35,454 bases of DNA from Lingula anatina. Its lineage: Eukaryota > Brachiopoda > Lingulata > Lingulida > Lingulidae. The DNA is taken from contig NW_019776149.1 of NCBI RefSeq assembly GCF_001039355.2, forward strand, positions 60,933 through 96,386. Reading direction: 5' to 3'. Made by a program: the position numbers and the translations under genes. Shown here piece by piece: positions 1 through 9,934 of this stretch. The notes below the pieces were generated by a model. That model searched no databases. It was not told the origin of the DNA and saw only the letters and a program-made list of their open reading frames with translations. Every line of letters begins with the position of its first letter. The stretch's first letter is position 1.

Positions 1-605
1 ATCATTTTAATTTATTCAGAAGTTGTATGGCTCTGTTTGAAAAGAATATTATCTGAGCAATCCTGTATTACAGATCTCAAAATAAAAAACCTGCAAAAAT
101 GGGCCTCTTGATTATTTTGAGGAATTTTTAAAATTTGTATGATGAGACCAATATATGCTCATTATCCCTATACAATTATATGGCTGTCAACCCTGCAAAA
201 AGAGAGATATGAATGCTTGAACATTGCTTGGTAGAAAAGTGAGTTTGGGGGGGTGGGGTTATAAAAATGGGCGTAGCTCGTTAGTTTATGGGTTAAACTG
301 AAATTAAGTAACATATTCTCAATGGCAAATGGCTGGTTTAAATAGGTAAATTATCAATTTATTTTAAAAAGTCATCAGTTTTAACATATTTGCTTATGAA
401 GTGGCTTTATTGACCGAAGCTGAAAATTAAGCCAAAAATGGCCAAAACATTTAATATTATATTATAATTATACCCAATAATTTATTTTGGGATTGTTGCC
501 TTCAATGTGAATATCTCCTATATATGCAACTATATTATGAATTTGGTTGAAATCTGTTGACCCCCACCTTGCCACCCTCTGACTGGTCTTATCATGGACA
601 CACAC
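1..605. other. intergenic, no gene seen
   Basis: AT-rich sequence with short G runs near 247-260. I see no ORF with family-like composition and no long repeat. It does not match the sequence lying at the equivalent place in the two later dispanin units, so homology between unit 1 and units 2/3 begins only at about 606. Confidence 0.5.
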
Positions 606-623
606 TTAATGTTTTTCCATGTT

Positions 624-628
<5 letters not shown>

Positions 629-666
<38 letters not shown>
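629..666. repeat. (GT)n microsatellite, unit 1
   Basis: About 19 GT dinucleotides. The same locus in units 2 and 3 is about 20 and 13 repeats long, so its length varies between paralogues. Confidence 0.95.
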
Positions 667-669
<3 letters not shown>

Positions 670-1101
670 GCATATTCTGTATAATAGAACAACTGTGGAC
701 GGTTTTCGATTACATTTCTATCACTGAATTTCTTTGGAATAAATGTGTGCTAAACGATTATGGTGTAATTATCGTTGTGGGAGCATTGCATTAATGTGTC
801 GAGAAAAAAATCAATTTGAGACTGAGAGAGAGAGAGAAAGAAAGTTTAAGATAAGGAGAAGTAAAAAAGGTAAAAAGCGAAAAAATAGGGCGTGATACCA
901 CATATATATGTGCAGCTATTAATACGCGTCTCTCACTCTCTCTCTCTGTGGTAACATCTTAGAAGTATTGACTCGCCATTTTTGTTAACCTAAGATCAAT
1001 ACCAGGTCTACTGTGCCTCGGCCGCTTTACATAGCCACTGGGTCCTCAGTGAATAGTTCTCCTTTTGAAAGATAAAATTTGCTTTTGATTCACAAATTTC
1101 G

Positions 1102-1134
1102 CCCTTTAAATAGACTTGTGTTCACGGTGAACAC
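1102..1134 (+). promoter_or_regulatory. putative core promoter block, unit 1
   Basis: A TATA-like CCCTTTAAATAG is followed by the interrupted palindrome GTGTTCAC-G-GTGAACAC (1118-1134). The block recurs upstream of genes 2 and 3, although the palindrome is altered in unit 3. It lies about 200 bp before a conserved GTAAGT donor. The promoter assignment is an inference from position and conservation. Confidence 0.3.
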
Positions 1135-1139
1135 GCTAT

Positions 1140-1328
1140 TCTTGCCCGTTGTAGCATGGACAATAACAATGCGTGCACTTTTTAGTCTTGTTTACCTTTC
1201 TATTGTCTGTTGCCATGGGGACTTCATAAACTAAACCAAAGAAACGGGACGGACCTAATTCTTTCACCTGAAGGTTGACGTTTGTCTTGAAGCGCAGGGA
1301 AGGGAGAAGCATATTTGAACTGAAAACT
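1140..1328 (+). other. putative non-coding first exon, dispanin gene 1
   Basis: The sequence up to ...GAACTGAAAACT is followed by the donor GTAAGT at 1329. It pairs with the acceptor TTTCTTGTCAG ending at 2731, 21 nt before the start codon. Donor and acceptor are kept in all three units, as expected for a 5' UTR intron of about 1.4 kb. The left edge is a guess based on the TATA-like element. RNA evidence would be needed to fix the start. Confidence 0.4.
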
Positions 1329-2752
1329 GTAAGTTTTTTCTAAGAATCTGTTGATCTGAAATACACCCATCCTAAAGCAAAGGATGTATATAAGAAAATG
1401 GGCACTTCTTTGGAATATTTTGCGGGCTGCGTATTCAAATTAATGAGTTTTTTGGGTGTGAGGCACAAATAACTGTGGGCCCTACTGGCGGACGGTAAGT
1501 TACCCCTTTTTGTCTTTTTCATATTTACACATTTAGTATCCGACTTGACAAAGGAAGAATTCTTCTTCTTGGTGGAAGGTAGGTTTAAATATATTGTTAC
1601 GGAGCGCTATTTAATAGACCGTTTAATGGCCAGATTGAAAACCTTGATCGTCTGGAATAACAATATTTAAGGACAGAGCGAAATGACCTTAAAAAAGAAA
1701 AAAAGTACTTTTTCTCTTATAAGGCGTGATAGTCATGTTTATCACATATAGTCTTATGATCATAAAATGAGCAGATGTATTTATTATTTCACTGAAAGGA
1801 TAAACACTGATATGTAGTCGAACTCATAAGGTCACCGCCAAAGAATGGCTGGTAGAATTATGCCATCTACACTGAATTCTGATGCAGCCATGGTAATGTT
1901 TTGCTTTAATTTCCTCATACTATGTTTATTCATAAATGGATAACAAACACCGTATTGTGTATTGGTATTTGAGGGTTCTCTGATTATTAGGATGCACTTA
2001 AGGGTGAGTTTTTTCAGCCATGGTTGCGGGTCACGTGAGCATCAACTGCACATACTGTATATTGATCGTGCAACACTGTCGCAGCCTCTGGTAATCATTC
2101 ATGATAAAAAGAAATTTGTCAAGGATAAGGCTTAATTGACCGGAGAGCCAAGAGCCTGTGATGTTAGTTGTGGTACAAATCTGGCGTTAGCGACGTATTT
2201 TCTGCCTTTTTGATGAGGCACAACAAGCAGCGGTCAGGACCTAAGCAGAGGTCTCCCGAAAGAATGAAGGGACAAGATGGTTTTATAAATAATTTTCATT
2301 CAGCGTTTTTTTTTCGCCTCTCGTATTTTTCATATCCATAAACATCTTGAATTTACTTTTTGCTGTGTGACTACAGATTACTCTTACTCCGACTACAGAA
2401 AGTATAGGACCTCAAAGATGAAGCTTAACATTTCAATTATTTTTTGTGCGTCTTACTTTCAAATTTGAGGTCATGTATCAACAGACGTATTACAAAAGCC
2501 ATTCGGCCACATTTCCTCCATCTAAAGGAAATTCCCATTTCAGTAGGCTTACAAACTAATGAAAATATTGATAAATATAATTTTTAACGAAACTCCTTCA
2601 ACAAAAATACATGTACATGTACATTAGTGTGGCATATTTGACTAGTGAAATAATTACTTAATCAAATCATTAATTAGTAATTACTTTTGAGTAAAGAAGA
2701 CAATGTAATAAAGGAAACTGTTTCTTGTCAGCTTCAGCAAAGAGACGTCACA

Positions 2753-3099
2753 ATGGAAGACCCAAACAACCCCGGAAAGTCGTACCCTCCTCCAACCTAC
2801 GACCAAGCTCCCGGCCAACCGGATTACGGACAACAGCCGGGTTACGGACAACAGCCGGGTTATGGACAACAGCCGGGTTATGGACAACAACCACAGTACG
2901 GCATGATGCCAAATATGGTACAAACCCAACAAGCGACGTAAGTTATGGACAGCTGTGTACTGTTTGTGCAAGTAGAGGCAAAGCCCGGTAGTCTTCTAAG
3001 ATGTGTCTCTCGAACTACGTTTAGATCATTGGTGAAACAGCCAATTAATCGGGTCAAAAGTAATGTACGTCTGAACACGCATCGATAGATTTTTAATTC

Positions 3100-3142
<43 letters not shown>

Positions 3143-4327
3143 TTTCATGTTTGTCCATTAGGTCCAGCGTCTAAACTTTCATGAATTAGCTCTTATTACA
3201 ATTCTACCTTTACATAGAGGGATGGGGGTTGTGAGTGACCCTCCGAATACAAGTTTTTTTTTTTAATCTAAAGCAAAATGTTACATATGGATTCGTATTT
3301 CAATTTGATTTTATTTAACAGTTCAACCAACCAGACCATAGTCATGGCGTCTAATCCCGGATACGGAGGTGGCGGCGCGATCATTGTAAACCAGAGCAGA
3401 CCGATCAGGCCATCAAGTTACCTGGGCCTCTCCATATTCGTCCTGATGTGCTTTAATCTACCATGCGGCATCATAGCGCTGATATTTTCGAGTGAGTAGA
3501 TAAGCTTATTCTTCTAGATGCACGTCGAGTTGAGACTTGTTTGTAAATCCGGACTCCGTATCTCGAATGGTTCGCTATGTTGCGCACGTGCGCAACATAG
3601 CGAACCTTTCGAGATACGGAGCCCTGTACTCCGAGCTCTGTCTAACGGCGTTGTGAGTTCTATCTCATCTAAACAATGCGGTAGGTGATAGATCACATCT
3701 CATTGTGCACACCAATCCACAACAATCGCAACAACTGCATTTTGTAGTCATAGGGCGTATTCCCATAGATTTTAGATCGATCTATCCCCGTGGGGAGTCT
3801 CACTAGATTACTGTCAGATAATCTGACTTAAATGTGCGTCCCGCCTACTACAAGCTGTAAGGGGGCAATTAACTTTCGTGCCCGCTCGGCTGACAGCTAT
3901 TTAGCGTGAACCCCCAGGGAGTTAGGTCGATCTAGTTGGATCGATCTAATCTCTGGGAATGGGGTCATAGATTGAGTTTGTGTATGTATTCATCTATTTG
4001 TCTTTCGGTTCATTAACCAATTCACTCTTTTTCTTCATCCACTTTAATAAGATCAGTCAATTTACAAATTGAATGATTGATTTACTGGTGGACTTAAGCT
4101 TTTTGAATAGGTGTACATTCCTTTGATATATATTTTTTTCTTTTATAGTTTTGTCCTCGACTGCAGCAGATGAGGAGGACTTCGAAAGCGCTCGTACGAG
4201 GGGCAAAGTGGCACTCGGCCTGAATCTGTTCGGTATGATTTCTACAGTGTTGACAGTGGTGATCGTGGTAGCCGTCATTGTCTCAGCTTCGGCCAGAGTA
4301 GCAACATCTTACTACTACTACGGGTAG
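2753..4327 (+). CDS. dispanin/CD225-family membrane protein, gene 1
   Basis: The coding exons are 2753-2937, 3322-3491 and 4149-4327, joined at GT-AG introns in phases 2 and 1, giving 177 aa. The start is the first in-frame ATG, in context GTCACAATGG; the open frame upstream has no ATG. The N-terminus is cytosolic-type, with PPxY (PPTY, residues 13-16) and then a D/GYGQQP array of about four copies at 24-50. Hydrophobic segment 1 spans about 95-118 and contains C105 and C110. The charged loop DEEDFESARTRGK (126-138) leads into LNLFG and hydrophobic segment 2 (about 139-163). This is the CD225 layout seen in IFITM, PRRT and SYNDIG proteins. PPxY motifs bind WW domains, as in NEDD4 ligases. Family members act in endomembranes, some restricting membrane fusion; that role is not shown here. 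Copies 2 to 4 have CC where this copy has CF (105-106). The family call is firm and the function is unknown. Confidence 0.85.
2829..2900 (+). repeat. in-frame 18-bp coding repeat (YGQQPG)
   Basis: Successive 18-bp units of the type GGTTACGGACAACAGCCG encode GYGQQP. Gene 1 has about two to three more units than genes 2 and 3, which accounts for most of the 16-codon difference in exon length. Expansion or contraction by slippage or unequal exchange is the likely cause. Confidence 0.85.
3101..3145. repeat. (TTTA)n microsatellite in intron 1, gene 1
   Basis: An uninterrupted run of about 11 TATT units. The same locus is present in genes 2 (about 8209-8242) and 3 (about 14512-14555) with different lengths. 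Confidence 0.9.
3554..3621. repeat. 68-bp near-perfect palindrome in intron 2, gene 1
   Basis: The arms at 3554-3587 and 3588-3621 are reverse complements over 34 bp with one mismatch and no spacer. The centre is GTTGCGCAC|GTGCGCAAC. Genes 2 and 3 lack it at the matching place (after about 8920 and 15225), so it is specific to unit 1. Confidence 0.9.
3754..3964. mobile_element. MITE, CCCATAGA-type ends, intron 2 of gene 1
   Basis: A 211-bp non-coding element with inverted ends. The left end reads ATTCCCATAGATTTTAGATC and the reverse complement of the right end reads ATTCCCAGAGATTAGATCG. It is flanked by direct repeats TCATAG (3748-3753 and 3965-3970; possibly 7 bp with the adjoining G). A homologous copy in the opposite orientation lies in intron 1 of genes 2 and 3. 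It carries no transposase, so it is a non-autonomous DNA element. I do not assign the superfamily. Confidence 0.85.
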
Positions 4328-4726
4328 TAAATCCTACGGCGGTTTTAGTTTTTGGAACTGTGAGGGCGGGGTCACCACACTGGGAAGAACAATGCGCACA
4401 TTGCACGTGCGTTTATTCACTACTAACACTATATACGGACAGTTTTGTTATTTTAGTCAACATTTCATGCAGTTTTCATTTGGATATTTCCAAAATCAGT
4501 GATCTTCAAATATTTTCCATATATCCACACATTTTCATCATTGGAATTCTGTTCTACAAGAACAAGTGCCCTTAATTGTGTAATATATTCATCCGAACTT
4601 TGTTTACCGCTTATATGTGTGTCTGTAGGATGTTTTTAGAAATATCCCTTTTCTAAAAAGATATAAACATGTGTATTAATCAAGAGGGCAAAAGATGCAC
4701 ATAATTGTGCCATATTATACAGTACA
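4328..4726 (+). other. 3' flank of dispanin gene 1
   Basis: Probable 3' UTR and flank. It is strongly conserved with 9404-9770 and 15717-16080, including the stretch around 4440-4600, although it codes for no recognisable protein. The conservation fits recent duplication. No clear AATAAA is seen before the unit ends. Confidence 0.5.
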
Positions 4727-4766
4727 NTTTTTTTTTTTTTTGATATATATATATATATATATACGA
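4727..4766. repeat. poly-T/(AT)n at the unit 1-unit 2 junction, with N
   Basis: An ambiguous base at 4727 is followed by about 14 T and then a TA run that leads into ATACGATCGTTGG. The unit 2-unit 3 junction (11044-11071) has the same form. Homopolymer instability or a contig join could explain the N. Confidence 0.7.
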
Positions 4767-5763
4767 TCGTTGGAAAACACGAGCAAGAAAAAATGCCTTT
4801 AGGGCAAAATATTCAATATTGGTGAAATTACCTCTTCGGCTGGACCGTACTGTGGTATCCGTTCGCTCTGGAATTAACTAGCCAGTACAAAAGAAACTAT
4901 CCAATTATAAGCATTGAATATACAGAACTACGGATTCCATTTCTGGCAATGTCCAATGATAACCCAATAGCCGGCGGACCTTACGTAACATTATCCATAA
5001 GATTCTGGCAGAAATTCTGAGCAACTGCTTTTACGAATAAAACACATCGTAAGAACGACATGGATAAATGCAGACTGGACCCCGATGATACATATATACA
5101 TATATATAGTTGGCTCAAAAGACGTATATTGAATCAAATAGGATTGATAAATGAACGCGTCTAATGTAATAAGTATTTGATATTTGGCATTGGCGCAGCC
5201 GCTACATAGTTATTTCTAAAGTAAAGCTTCTTGAGAAAATGTTTATTTGCAGAGAGATTTTCGTCCGAGTTCGAATTCACAAAATTGTTTCATACTTCAT
5301 TCTAAATAAATCACCGCCACCATATGTTTTTACATCGATATTTGTTGTTAGTGTTATTTGGATAGGAAGTCAGTATACATGTAGCTATTGAACTATTCAA
5401 AGTTCTCTCCTTCTTTGTCTTTTTATTTTATTTTTTCAATTTGAAAAGCATGTTGGGTAAAGAAAATCAGTAACCTTTCAGAACGTATTGTTGTTTTCTG
5501 GACTGAGGAATGCACACGTTCAAAGACGCGTTGTCGTATAGAGTTAAGGTTTGTTTTCGAAGAATTACATGCGTAATTTCACATAACATTGTGACTAATT
5601 GCATTTATCACAATTTTGGAAAAAGAAATGCACTGCCCGGCTGAGTAAAATTATTTACATTACATTTCAAACAAGCGCTATAGATCTTGTATAGATGTGC
5701 ACATTAACGTGGGCATTTTATTACAACGTAAATGTGATCAATTACTTACTGTTTTTTCATGTT

Positions 5764-5766
<3 letters not shown>
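4767..5766. other. intergenic 5' part of unit 2, no gene
   Basis: Conserved with 11070-12072 but with no gene-like ORF. The first 130 bp, read on the minus strand, end in ...CCTAAAGGCATTTTTTCTTG and then poly-A, which resembles the 3' end of a retroposed transcript. I could not identify a SINE or LINE family. Confidence 0.4.

Positions 5767-5806
<40 letters not shown>
5767..5806. repeat. (GT)n microsatellite, unit 2
   Basis: About 20 GT dinucleotides, at the same locus as 629-666 and 12073-12098. Confidence 0.95.
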
Positions 5807-5809
<3 letters not shown>

Positions 5810-5970
5810 GCATATTCTGTATAATAGCACACCCGTGGACGGTTTCCGATTACATTTCTATCACTGTATTTCGTTTGGAATAAATATGTGCCAAACGATA
5901 ATGGTGTAATTAGGCCTATCGTTGTGTGAGCATTGCATTACTGCGTCGAGAAAAAATCAATTTGAGGCTG

Positions 5971-5996
5971 AGAGAGAGAGAGAGAGAGAGAGAGAG
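5971..5996. repeat. (AG)n microsatellite, unit 2
   Basis: About 13 AG dinucleotides. The unit 3 counterpart is longer (12262-12294), and unit 1 has only a short AG run near 825-838. Confidence 0.95.
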
Positions 5997-6239
5997 TTTA
6001 AGATAAGGAGAAGTAAAAAAGGTAAAAAGTGAAAAAATAGGGCGCGATACCACATATATATGTGCAGTGATTGATACGCGTCTCTCTTTGTGATGACATC
6101 TAAGTATTGACTCGCCATTTTTCTTAACCTAGGATCAATACCAGGTCTACTGTGCCTCGACCGCTTTACATAGCCACTAGGTCCTTAGTGAATAGTTCTC
6201 CTTTCGAAGATAAAATTTGTTTTTGATTCACAAATTTGC

Positions 6240-6272
6240 CCTTTAAATAGACTCGTGTTCACGGTGAACACG
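6240..6272 (+). promoter_or_regulatory. putative core promoter block, unit 2
   Basis: CCCTTTAAATAG is followed by the interrupted palindrome CGTGTTCAC-G-GTGAACACG (6254-6272). This is the longest of the three versions, with 9-bp arms. It sits about 200 bp before the conserved GTAAGT donor. The promoter assignment is inferred. Confidence 0.3.
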
Positions 6273-6274
6273 CT

Positions 6275-6465
6275 ATTCTTGCCTGCTCCTACACGGACAA
6301 TAACACTGCGTGCACTTTTTAGTCTTGTTGATCTTTCTATTGTCTGTTGCCATGGGGACTTCATAAACTAAACCAAAGAAACGGGACGGACCTAATCATT
6401 TCACCTGAAGGTTGACGTTTGTCTTGAAGTGCAGGGAAGGGAGAAGCATATTTGAACTGAAAACT
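6275..6465 (+). other. putative non-coding first exon, dispanin gene 2
   Basis: The donor GTAAGT begins at 6466 and the matching acceptor TTTCTTGTCAG ends at 7876, 21 nt before the ATG. The arrangement is the same as in units 1 and 3. The 5' edge is approximate. Confidence 0.4.
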
Positions 6466-7887
6466 GTAAGTTTTTTCTAAAAATGTATTGGTCTGAAACA
6501 CACCCATCCTAAAGCAAAGGACGTATAAAATAAAACGGGCACTTCTCTGAAATATTTTGAGGGCTGCGTATTCATATTAATAAGAATTTTTGGGTGTGAG
6601 GCACAAATAACTGTGGGCCCTACTGGCGGATGGTAAGTTACCCCTTTTTGTCTTTTTCATCTGGACACATTTAGTATCCGACTTGACAAAGGAAGAATGT
6701 TTCTTCTTGGTGGAAGGTAGGTATAAATATAGTGTTACGGAGCGCTATTTAATAGTCCGTTTAGTGACCGGATTGAAAACCTTGGTCGTCTGAAATAACA
6801 ATATTTAAGGACAGAGCGAAATGACCTTAAAAAAGCAAAAAGTACTTTTTCTCTTATAAGGCGTGATAGTCATGTTTATCACATATAGTCTTATGATCAT
6901 AAATTGAGCAGACGTATTAATTATTTCACTGGAAGGATAAACACTGATATGTAGTTGAACTCATAAGATCACCGTCAAAGAATGGCTGGTAAAATTATGC
7001 CATCTACATTGAATTTTGATGCAGTCATGGTAATCTTTTGTTTTAGTTTCCTCATAATTTGTGCAATTTTTATCGTATGAAGGCATAAAATCAATAAATG
7101 GATAACAAACACTGTATTGTGTATTGGTATTTGAGGGTTCTCTGATTGTTAGGATGCACTTAAGGGTGAGTTTTTTCAGCCATGGTTGCGGGTCACGTGA
7201 ACAATGGCTGCACATATATTGATCGTGCAACACTGTCGCAGCCTCTGGTAATCATTATGATAAAAATTAATTTGTCAAGGATAAGGCTTAATTGACCAGA
7301 AAGCCAAGAGCCTGTGATGTTAGTGGTGGTACAAATCTGACGTTAGCGTTGCACTTTCTGCCTTTTTGATTAGTCACAACAAGCGGCGGTCAGGACCTAA
7401 GCAGAGGTCTCCCGAAAGTATGAAGGGGCAAGATGGTTTTATAAATAATTTTCATTCAGCGTTTTTTTTCTCCTCTCGTATTTTTCATATCCATAAACAT
7501 CTTGAATTTACTTTTTGCTGTGTGACTACAGATTACTCTTACTCAGACTACAGAAAGTATAGGACCTCAAAGATGAAGCTTAACATTTCAATTATTTTTT
7601 GTGCGTCTGACTTTCAAATTTGAGGTCATGTATCAACAGATGTATTACAAAAAGCCATTCAGCCATATTTCCTCCATCTAATGGCAATTCCTTTTTCACT
7701 AGGCCTACAAACTAAACGGAAATATTGATAAATATAACTTTTAACGCAACTCCTTCAGCTAAAGTACATTAAAGTAGTATATTTGACTAGTGAAATAAAT
7801 ACTTAATCAAATTATTAATTAGTTATTACTTTTGAGTAAAGAAGACAATGTAATAAAGGAAACTGTTTCTTGTCAGCTTCAGCAAAG

Positions 7888-7895
7888 TGACGTCA
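7888..7895. promoter_or_regulatory. TGACGTCA (CRE-type palindrome) at the start of gene 2
   Basis: An exact cAMP-response-type octamer lies 2 nt before the ATG of gene 2 and also of gene 3 (14192-14199). Gene 1 has AGACGTCA. If it lies inside a transcribed exon, as the acceptor suggests, it may be incidental. Confidence 0.25.
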
Positions 7896-7897
7896 CA

Positions 7898-8206
7898 ATG
7901 GAAAACCCAAATGACCCCGGAAAGTCGTACCCTCCTCCAACCTACGACCAAACGCCCGGCCAACCGGACTACGGACAACAGCCGGGTTATGGACAACAGC
8001 CGGGTTACGGCATGGTACAAACCCAACAAGCGACGTAAGTTAGGGACAGCTGTGTACTGTTTTCGCAATTAGAGGCAATTAAAGTCAGGATGTCTTCTAA
8101 GAGGTGTCTCTCGAACTACGTTTAGATAATTGGTGAAACAGCCAATTAACCGGGTCGAAAGTAATCTTCGACTGAACACGCATCGATAAAGAGTTTATTT
8201 GAATTC

Positions 8207-8241
<35 letters not shown>

Positions 8242-9403
8242 TTCACTGAGCTAGTTACTAATTAGTAAATTTGTTTGTCTGTTTGTTGATTTGTTTGTAT
8301 ATCCCTCTATTAGGTCCAGCGTCTAAACTTTCATGTACGTGTATTAGCTCTTATTACAATCTATGGGTGCTTTCCCAGAGATTTAGATCGATCTAGAGAT
8401 TAAGATTTAGATCGACCTAACTCCCTGGGGGTTCACGCTAAATTGCAGTCAGCCGAGCGGGCACCATAGTTATTTAACCCCTTACAGCTTTAGCAGGCGG
8501 GACAGACGCTTAAGCCAGCCAAGCTGACAGTAATCTAGTGAGACTCCCCGCAGGGATAGATCGATCTAAAAATCTATGGAAATGGGGTGTATCTTTACAT
8601 GGAGGGATGGGGGTTGTGAGTGGCCCTCCGAATATAAGTTTTTAAATTTAAAGCAAAATGTGACATATGGCTTCTTATTTCAATTTAATTTAATTTAACA
8701 GTTCAAATAACCAGACCATCGTCATGGCGTCTAATCCCGGATACGGAGGTGGCGCAATCGTTGTAAACCAGAGCAATCCGATCAGGCCAGCAAGTTACCT
8801 GGCCCTCTCCATTTTCGTCCTGATGTGCTGTAATCCACCATGCGGCATCATTGCGTTGATATTTTCGAGTGAGTAGATAGGCTTATTCTTCTAGATGCAC
8901 GTTGAGTTGAGACTTGTTCGTAAAATCCGCACTGCGCGCAGACGGTTCTATGTCTGACGGCAATTGCGTTATGAGTTCTATCTCCTCTGCACAATGCGGT
9001 AGGTGATCATCCCTCTCATATCTCATTGCGTGCACCATTTGACAGTAATCGCAACAACAGCATTTCTTACATGCAGGTTGAGTTTGTGTCTGTAATCATC
9101 TGTTTGTCTTTCCGTTCAGTAACCAATTCATTTTTTCCTTCATCCACTCAAACGAGATCAATCGATTGATATAATAATTGAGTTACTGACTGTTATCAGG
9201 TTTTTTGAATAGCTGTACATACCTTTTTTTCTTTTATAGTTTTGTCCTCGACTGCAGCAGATGAGGAGGATTTCGAAAGCGCTCGTACAAGGGGCAAAGT
9301 GGCACTCGGCCTGAATCTGTTCGGTATGATTTCTACAGTGTTGACTGTGGTGATCTCGGTGGCCGTCTTAGTCACAGCTACAACTAGGTACATCTACGGG
9401 TAG
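7898..9403 (+). CDS. dispanin/CD225-family membrane protein, gene 2
   Basis: The exons are 7898-8034, 8702-8868 and 9240-9403, with introns in phases 2 and 1, giving 155 aa. The PPxY motif is at residues 13-16. The YGQQP array is short, with two full copies plus GYGMV (24-40). Hydrophobic segment 1 is about 78-101 and contains CCNPPC (88-93). A double cysteine followed by a third resembles the palmitoylated cysteine pair of IFITM proteins. The charged loop DEEDFESARTRGK (109-121) precedes LNLFG and the second hydrophobic segment (about 122-147), and the protein ends in RYIYG. Compared with gene 3 it has E2-N3 instead of E2-D3, one glycine fewer before AIVV, and a serine (141) in the second hydrophobic segment. 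The role is probably that of a WW-domain-binding membrane adaptor in endosomal or plasma membranes, inferred from the family. Confidence 0.85.
8365..8587. mobile_element. MITE, CCCATAGA-type ends, intron 1 of gene 2
   Basis: A 223-bp element, reverse-oriented relative to the copy at 3754-3964. Its minus strand reads CCCCATTTCCATAGATTTTT at one end and the other end is TTTCCCAGAGATTTAGATCG. Gene 1 intron 1 has the uninterrupted site near 3198-3210. The target duplication is not clean (about CTAT versus GTAT). Gene 3 carries the same insertion at the same place. Confidence 0.85.
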
Positions 9404-9932
9404 TAAATCCTACGGCGGTTTTAGTTTTTGGAACTGTGAGGGCGGGGTCACCACAATGGGAAGAACAATGCATACATTGCGCGTGCGTTTATTCACTACT
9501 AACATTATATACGGACAGTTTTGTTATTTTAGTCAACATTTCATGCAGTTTTCACTTGGATATTTCCAAAACCAGTAATCTTCGAATATTTTCCATATAT
9601 CCACACATTTTCATCATTGGAATTCTGTTCTACAAGAACAAGTGCCCTTAATTGTGTAATATATTCATCCGAACTTTGTTTACCACTTATATGTGTGTCT
9701 GTAGGATGTTTTTAGAAATATCCCTTTTCTAAAAAGATATCTTCATGTGTTTTAATCAAGAGCAAGGTGCTCATTATTGTGCCATGTGATACATAAATAT
9801 ACTTAGGTTTTATATTTTTATTTTGTATCTATACACGTTGCTTGTATTAAACGCTTTAAACTATAAATTGCAGTGCCGTATTTTTCCTGTAATTACGATA
9901 CAACAGTTATGTTTTGTATTGTCCTAGGATGC
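9404..9932 (+). other. 3' flank of gene 2
   Basis: Probable 3' UTR and downstream flank, nearly identical to 15717-16245. It contains no other gene. An ATTAAA at 9846-9851 is the best polyadenylation candidate, about 440 nt after the stop. Confidence 0.45.
9846..9851 (+). promoter_or_regulatory. candidate polyadenylation signal ATTAAA, gene 2
   Basis: The sequence CTTGTATTAAACGC is conserved at 16159-16164 in unit 3. The assignment rests only on the hexamer and its position. Confidence 0.25.
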
Positions 9933-9934
9933 TA

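Larger units (their letters stand above)
606..4727 (+). repeat. dispanin tandem unit 1 (left-truncated)
   Basis: This stretch aligns by eye with 5740-9770 and 12045-16070 through the GT microsatellite, the 5' flank, all three coding exons and the 3' flank. It is visibly more diverged than units 2 and 3 are from each other. It carries its own intron insertions and ends at an ambiguous base before a poly-T tract. Confidence 0.8.

Noticed and set aside
1231-1250. Interferon-response-like AAACCAAAGAAAC in the dispanin 5' block
   Set aside because: Tempting because IFITM genes are interferon-induced in vertebrates, but the spacing does not match the GAAANNGAAA core, and the conservation is explained by recent duplication.
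2687-2752. Upstream extension of dispanin exon 1 in frame (MSKEDNV... type reading)
   Set aside because: The first codon is TTG, not ATG, and a strong splice acceptor at 2731 (TTTCTTGTCAG) lies between it and the real ATG.
2681-2971. Minus-strand open frame opposite dispanin exon 1 (repeated at 7826-8068 and 14130-14372)
   Set aside because: Its LLSITRLLS repeats are the antisense reading of the coding 18-bp repeat. No domain, and it ends in low-complexity sequence.
3748-3970. CRISPR-like or phage features
   Set aside because: The repeats in this window are inverted-end transposons and microsatellites in a eukaryotic gene setting. There are no spacer arrays.
4360-4575. 71-aa frame conserved after each dispanin gene (also 9436-9651 and 15749-15964)
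   Set aside because: It lies in the 3' flank and is conserved because the units are recent duplicates. The composition and a Cys-rich start do not resemble a known peptide. A small secreted peptide cannot be fully excluded.
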